From Pusillimonas caeni (GTDB lineage Bacteria; Pseudomonadota; Gammaproteobacteria; Burkholderiales; Burkholderiaceae_B): DNA of 64,000 bases. A program made the position numbers and the translations under genes. Under the pieces are notes generated by a model. The model was not told where the DNA came from, did no database searches, and saw only the letters and a list, made by a program, of their open reading frames with translations. Numbering within the stretch: the first letter of the stretch is position 1; every line of letters begins with the position of its first letter. Shown here piece after piece: positions 60,825 through 64,000 of this stretch. The stretch is from contig NZ_PDUW01000006.1 of assembly GCF_003545815.1 (NCBI RefSeq), positions 186,001 to 250,000 on the forward strand, given 5' to 3'.

Positions 60825-63119
60825 TCAGGTCGGGCGGGGCGTGTTGGCGTCGACGACGGTCAGGGCGGCCATGTTGACGATGCGCCGCACCGTCGAACTG
60901 GACGTCACGATGTGCACCGGCGCATTGGCCCCCAGCAGGAACGGGCCCACCGCCACGTTTCCGCCCGCCGCCGTCTTGAGCAGGTTGTAGGCGATGTTGC
61001 CGGCGTCGACGTTGGGGCAGATGAGCAGGTTGGCCGGGCCCTTGAGCGTGCTCGAAGGCAGGATGCGCTGGCGCAGCGCCTCGTCCAGGGCGCAGTCGCC
61101 GTGCATTTCGCCGTCCACCTCCAGCGTGGGGTCCTGCTCGCGCACGATGGCGAGCGCGTCGCGCATCTTGGCGCCCGAGGCCGAGCTGCCGGTGCCGAAG
61201 TTCGACCGCGACAGCAGCGCCGCCTTGGGTTCGATATTGAGGCGCCGCATTTCGCCCGCCGCCGCCAGCGTGATCTCGGCGATCTGCTCGGTGGTGGGGT
61301 TGTCGTTGACATGCGTGTCCGCCAGCGCGATGGTGCGCTCGGACAACAGCAGGATGTTCATGGCCGCATAGGTGCGGGCGCCGGGCGCCTTGCCGATGAC
61401 TTCATCGATGAACCGCAGGTGGTCGGCGTAGGCGCCGACCGTGCCGCACACCATGCCGTCGGCATCGCCTAGATGGATCATCATCGCGCCGATGAGGGTG
61501 AGCCTGCGGCGCATCTCGACCCGGGCCATCTCTTTGGTGATGCCTCGCCGGCACATCATTTCCCAGTAAGTGGTCCAGTAGAGGTGGAAGCGCTCGTCGT
61601 ACTCGGTATTGGTGACCTCGACGTCTTCGCCGAGCTTGAGGCGCAGGCCGAATTTCTTGATGCGGGCCTGCAGCACCTCGGGCCGGCCGATGAGAATGGG
61701 TTTGGCCAGTTTCTCGTCGACCACGATCTGCACCGCCCGCAACACGCGCTCTTCTTCGCCTTCGCTGAACACGATGCGCGCCTTGCCGCCTTCGCGCACC
61801 ATGCTCTTGGCGGTGGAAAACAGCGGCTTCATGAAGGAGCCGGAGCGATACATGAACTGCTGCAGCTCTTCGACGTAGCTGTCGAAGTCGGCGATGGGCC
61901 GCGTGGCCACGCCGTCTTCCATGGCGGCGCGCGCCACGGCCGGCGCCACGCGCACGATGAGGCGGTTGTCGAAAGGCTTGGGAATGAGGTATTCGGGGCC
62001 GAACGAAACGTTGTAGGTGCCGTAGGCCGCCGCCACCGCATCGTTCTGTTCTTCCTGGGCCAGTTTGGAGATGGCCTCGACCGCGGCTTTTTCCATGCCG
62101 CGCGTGATGGTGGTGGCCCCCACGTCCAGCGCTCCCCGGAAGATGTAGGGAAAGCACAATACGTTGTTGACCTGGTTGGGGTAGTCGGAGCGGCCCGTGG
62201 CCATGACGACGTCGTCGCGCACCGCGTGGGCGTCCTCTGGCAGGATCTCGGGATTGGGATTGGCCAGCGCCAGGATGACGGGCCTGGCGGCCATGGCCGC
62301 CACCATCTCGGGCTTGAGCACGCCTCCGGCCGACAGGCCCAGGAACACGTCCGCGCCGCCGACGATGTCGCCCAGTTTGCGCGCGTCGGTATCCTGCGCA
62401 AAACGCTCTTTGGCCGGGTCCATGAGGACGGTGCGGCCCTTGTAGACCACGCCCTCGATGTCCGAGACCCAGATGTTCTCTATCGGCAGCCCCAGGTCGA
62501 CGAGCAGGTCGAGGCAGGCCAGCGCGGCGGCCCCCGCGCCCGACACGACCAGCTTGACCTGCTTGATGTCTTTCTCGACGACTTTCAGCGCGCTGATGAA
62601 GGCCGAGGCCACACAGATGGCCGTGCCGTGCTGGTCGTCGTGGAAGACGGGGATCTTCATGCGCTCGCGCAGCTTGCGCTCGACCACGAAGCATTCGGGC
62701 GCCTTGATGTCCTCGAGGTTGATCCCGCCGAAGGTGGGCTCGAGCCCGGCAATGATGTCGACCAGCTTGTCGGGGTCGTTTTCGTTGATCTCGATGTCGA
62801 AGACGTCGATGCCGGCGAACTTCTTGAACAGCACCGCCTTGCCTTCCATGACCGGCTTGGAGGCCAGCGGGCCGATGTTGCCCAGGCCCAGCACGGCGGT
62901 GCCGTTGGTGATGACGCCGACCAGGTTGCCGCGTCCGGTGAAGCGGAACGCATTGACCGGATCGTTGACGATTTCTTCGCAGGCGGCGGCCACGCCGGGC
63001 GAGTATGCCAGCGCCAGGTCCCGTTGGTTGGACAGCTGCTTGGTGGGCGTGACGGCGATTTTCCCCGGTCGGCCTTGCTCGTGGTATTCGAGGGCCGCTT
63101 TGCGAAAGTTTTCTTCCAT
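60825..63119 (-). CDS. maeB: NADP-dependent malic enzyme with a phosphotransacetylase-like C-terminus
   Basis: MaeB decarboxylates malate to pyruvate and makes NADPH. The 764-residue protein has an N-terminal malic-enzyme domain (1 to about 160) with '[17 protein letters not shown]', an NAD(P)-binding domain ('[20 protein letters not shown]' near 200) and a C-terminal phosphate acetyltransferase-like domain (about 430-764), which in MaeB is regulatory and usually binds acetyl-CoA. It ends 4 bp before the patatin-like gene. Confidence 0.95.
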   Translation of the reverse strand: MEENFRKAALEYHEQGRPGKIAVTPTKQLSNQRDLALAYSPGVAAACEEIVNDPVNAFRFTGRGNLVGVITNGTAVLGLGNIGPLASKPVMEGKAVLFKKFAGIDVFDIEINENDPDKLVDIIAGLEPTFGGINLEDIKAPECFVVERKLRERMKIPVFHDDQHGTAICVASAFISALKVVEKDIKQVKLVVSGAGAAALACLDLLVDLGLPIENIWVSDIEGVVYKGRTVLMDPAKERFAQDTDARKLGDIVGGADVFLGLSAGGVLKPEMVAAMAARPVILALANPNPEILPEDAHAVRDDVVMATGRSDYPNQVNNVLCFPYIFRGALDVGATTITRGMEKAAVEAISKLAQEEQNDAVAAAYGTYNVSFGPEYLIPKPFDNRLIVRVAPAVARAAMEDGVATRPIADFDSYVEELQQFMYRSGSFMKPLFSTAKSMVREGGKARIVFSEGEEERVLRAVQIVVDEKLAKPILIGRPEVLQARIKKFGLRLKLGEDVEVTNTEYDERFHLYWTTYWEMMCRRGITKEMARVEMRRRLTLIGAMMIHLGDADGMVCGTVGAYADHLRFIDEVIGKAPGARTYAAMNILLLSERTIALADTHVNDNPTTEQIAEITLAAAGEMRRLNIEPKAALLSRSNFGTGSSASGAKMRDALAIVREQDPTLEVDGEMHGDCALDEALRQRILPSSTLKGPANLLICPNVDAGNIAYNLLKTAAGGNVAVGPFLLGANAPVHIVTSSSTVRRIVNMAALTVVDANTPRPT

Positions 63120-63253
63120 GATGATCGACTCAGACAGGACGAGATGAATAAGAGACGATCATTCTATCCCCTCACGCGCCTTCGGTCATGGTGTGATGCC
63201 TACGCGGCAAGCCGCGCGGCATGCGGCTTCGGGCGCCGGAGCACGGCAAAGCG

Positions 63254-64000
63254 TCAAAGATCCTGGCCAGGATCGGGAAAAACGCCTGCGGGATCGAAGA
63301 GGGTCTTGACCTTGCGATCGAGCGTAGACGCTTGTTGCCAACGACCGTCGTCGCCCGCCGGCGGGCGGCTGGTATAGGCGGTGGCCCAATCGGCGGACGG
63401 CAGGGGCGGCCGCGCTTCGAAGACCATCCATTCGATCCAGCCCAGGTCGCCGCCATGGCCCAGCATCAGATGCGACAGGTTGACGTCGTGTCCCGGACGG
63501 GGCGCAAGGGCGTCGAGGCGGTAGCGGGCGGGCCAGCGATCCAGGGCTGCAAACCCGGCGGCGGGCTCTTCCGCGGCCAGGGCGAACAATTGGGGCACGA
63601 GCTTTTGCAGGGTCAGGGTGCCCAGCGGCAGGCGATTGCCGGCGCCAAAAGGCCCGAGCACGGCGCTGCTGCCGTCGGCCATCAGGACCGAGGCATGCAG
63701 CAGGCCGCAACGGAAGGCTTCGCCGGGCGCCCAGCTGCACAGGCTGCGGTCGGCGGCCCACGCTGCGACGGTCAGATAGCCGGGCTGGTCGGCTAACTGG
63801 GTCAGCCCCGCATCGACGAGTTCGCTGAGATGGGTGCCGGGCTGGACGAACCATTTGCCGGGATCGTCAGGCAGGGGCTGGCAGCCGGCCATGGAGCCGT
63901 CGAGTTCTATCCACAGGACGGACTGCCCGGTGAGGCTGTCGGCCTGGTTGACGCCGCTCAGGGCCAGGACGATGCCGAACTCCCGGCACAGGGCATGGGC
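63254..64000 (-). CDS. FAD-linked oxidase, C-terminal part
   Basis: The minus-strand frame is open from the right edge of the window, so the N-terminus is missing; 248 codons remain. The visible part includes 'CREFGIVLALSGVNQADSLT', a mid-domain 'GQSVLWIELDGSMAG' and the C-terminal 'VKTLFDPAGVFPDPGQDL', which resembles the end of FAD-linked oxidases such as GlcD/GlcE and D-lactate dehydrogenases (FDPAGVFNPG). An in-frame ATG at 63892 is internal to the coding frame. The substrate cannot be judged without the FAD domain. Confidence 0.6.
   Translation of the reverse strand, partial: AHALCREFGIVLALSGVNQADSLTGQSVLWIELDGSMAGCQPLPDDPGKWFVQPGTHLSELVDAGLTQLADQPGYLTVAAWAADRSLCSWAPGEAFRCGLLHASVLMADGSSAVLGPFGAGNRLPLGTLTLQKLVPQLFALAAEEPAAGFAALDRWPARYRLDALAPRPGHDVNLSHLMLGHGGDLGWIEWMVFEARPPLPSADWATAYTSRPPAGDDGRWQQASTLDRKVKTLFDPAGVFPDPGQDL

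Overview
The window looks like chromosomal DNA of a high-GC betaproteobacterium, most likely of the family Alcaligenaceae (Bordetella/Achromobacter/Pusillimonas relatives). The reasons are the strong GC bias at third codon positions, the purK-purE-purC-fba-pgk-gap-tkt run, the aerobic benzoyl-CoA (box) cluster with a BoxR/BzdR-type regulator, and the number of branched-chain-type ABC importers. The genus is inference. I saw no rRNA, tRNA, CRISPR array or intact insertion sequence.

Layout. (1) 1-5.9 kb: the end of a ChaC-like gene, pdxH, a flavin reductase, an FAD oxidoreductase of the L-2-hydroxyglutarate oxidase type, purU, then a LysR regulator divergent from gcdH (glutaryl-CoA dehydrogenase). 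(2) 5.9-14.5 kb, minus strand: two ATZ/TRZ-type amidohydrolases, a complete Liv-type ABC importer and an arylformamidase-like hydrolase. This looks like uptake and hydrolysis of a nitrogen-containing compound. (3) 14.5-16.4 kb: a scar of decayed fragments from an acyl-CoA dehydrogenase, an AAHS-type MFS transporter and a type-B carboxylesterase. (4) 16.5-17.1 kb: a Phd/VapC toxin-antitoxin pair with an operator-like palindrome. (5) 17.2-31.7 kb, minus strand: an unusual catabolic cluster. It holds an Fe-S flavoenzyme, a GntR/FCD regulator, a carbon-nitrogen hydrolase, a LigA-LigB fused extradiol dioxygenase, a NicX-like dioxygenase, an SDR without the YxxxK pair, a ribose-type ABC importer with a TorT-like binding protein, a VOC protein, a cis-dihydrodiol dehydrogenase and a two-subunit Rieske dioxygenase. 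Two nearly identical 20-bp palindromes lie upstream of its importer and dioxygenase genes. (6) 31.8-47.3 kb: the box pathway. maoC-like, boxA, boxB, boxC and boxR are on the minus strand; a DUF4863 cupin, boxD, benzoate-CoA ligase, an alpha/beta hydrolase and a second Liv-type importer are on the plus strand. Repeated TGCA boxes lie at the boxC promoter. (7) 47.4-47.9 kb: a BrnT/BrnA pair. (8) 48.2-64 kb: housekeeping genes (tsaC, purK, purE, purC, fba, mog, pgk, gap, tkt, rsmE), a barstar-like/patatin pair, maeB and the end of an FAD-linked oxidase.

How the parts work together. The box genes should activate benzoate to benzoyl-CoA, epoxidise and hydrolytically open the ring, and oxidise the semialdehyde, feeding beta-oxidation; the adjacent Liv importer is probably for aromatic acids. 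gcdH with its LysR regulator serves glutarate/lysine/aromatic dicarboxylate breakdown. The best candidate for an undescribed system is the 17.2-31.7 kb cluster. Its enzymes could take up an aromatic or heteroaromatic compound, dihydroxylate and rearomatise it, and open the ring; the substrate cannot be read from sequence.
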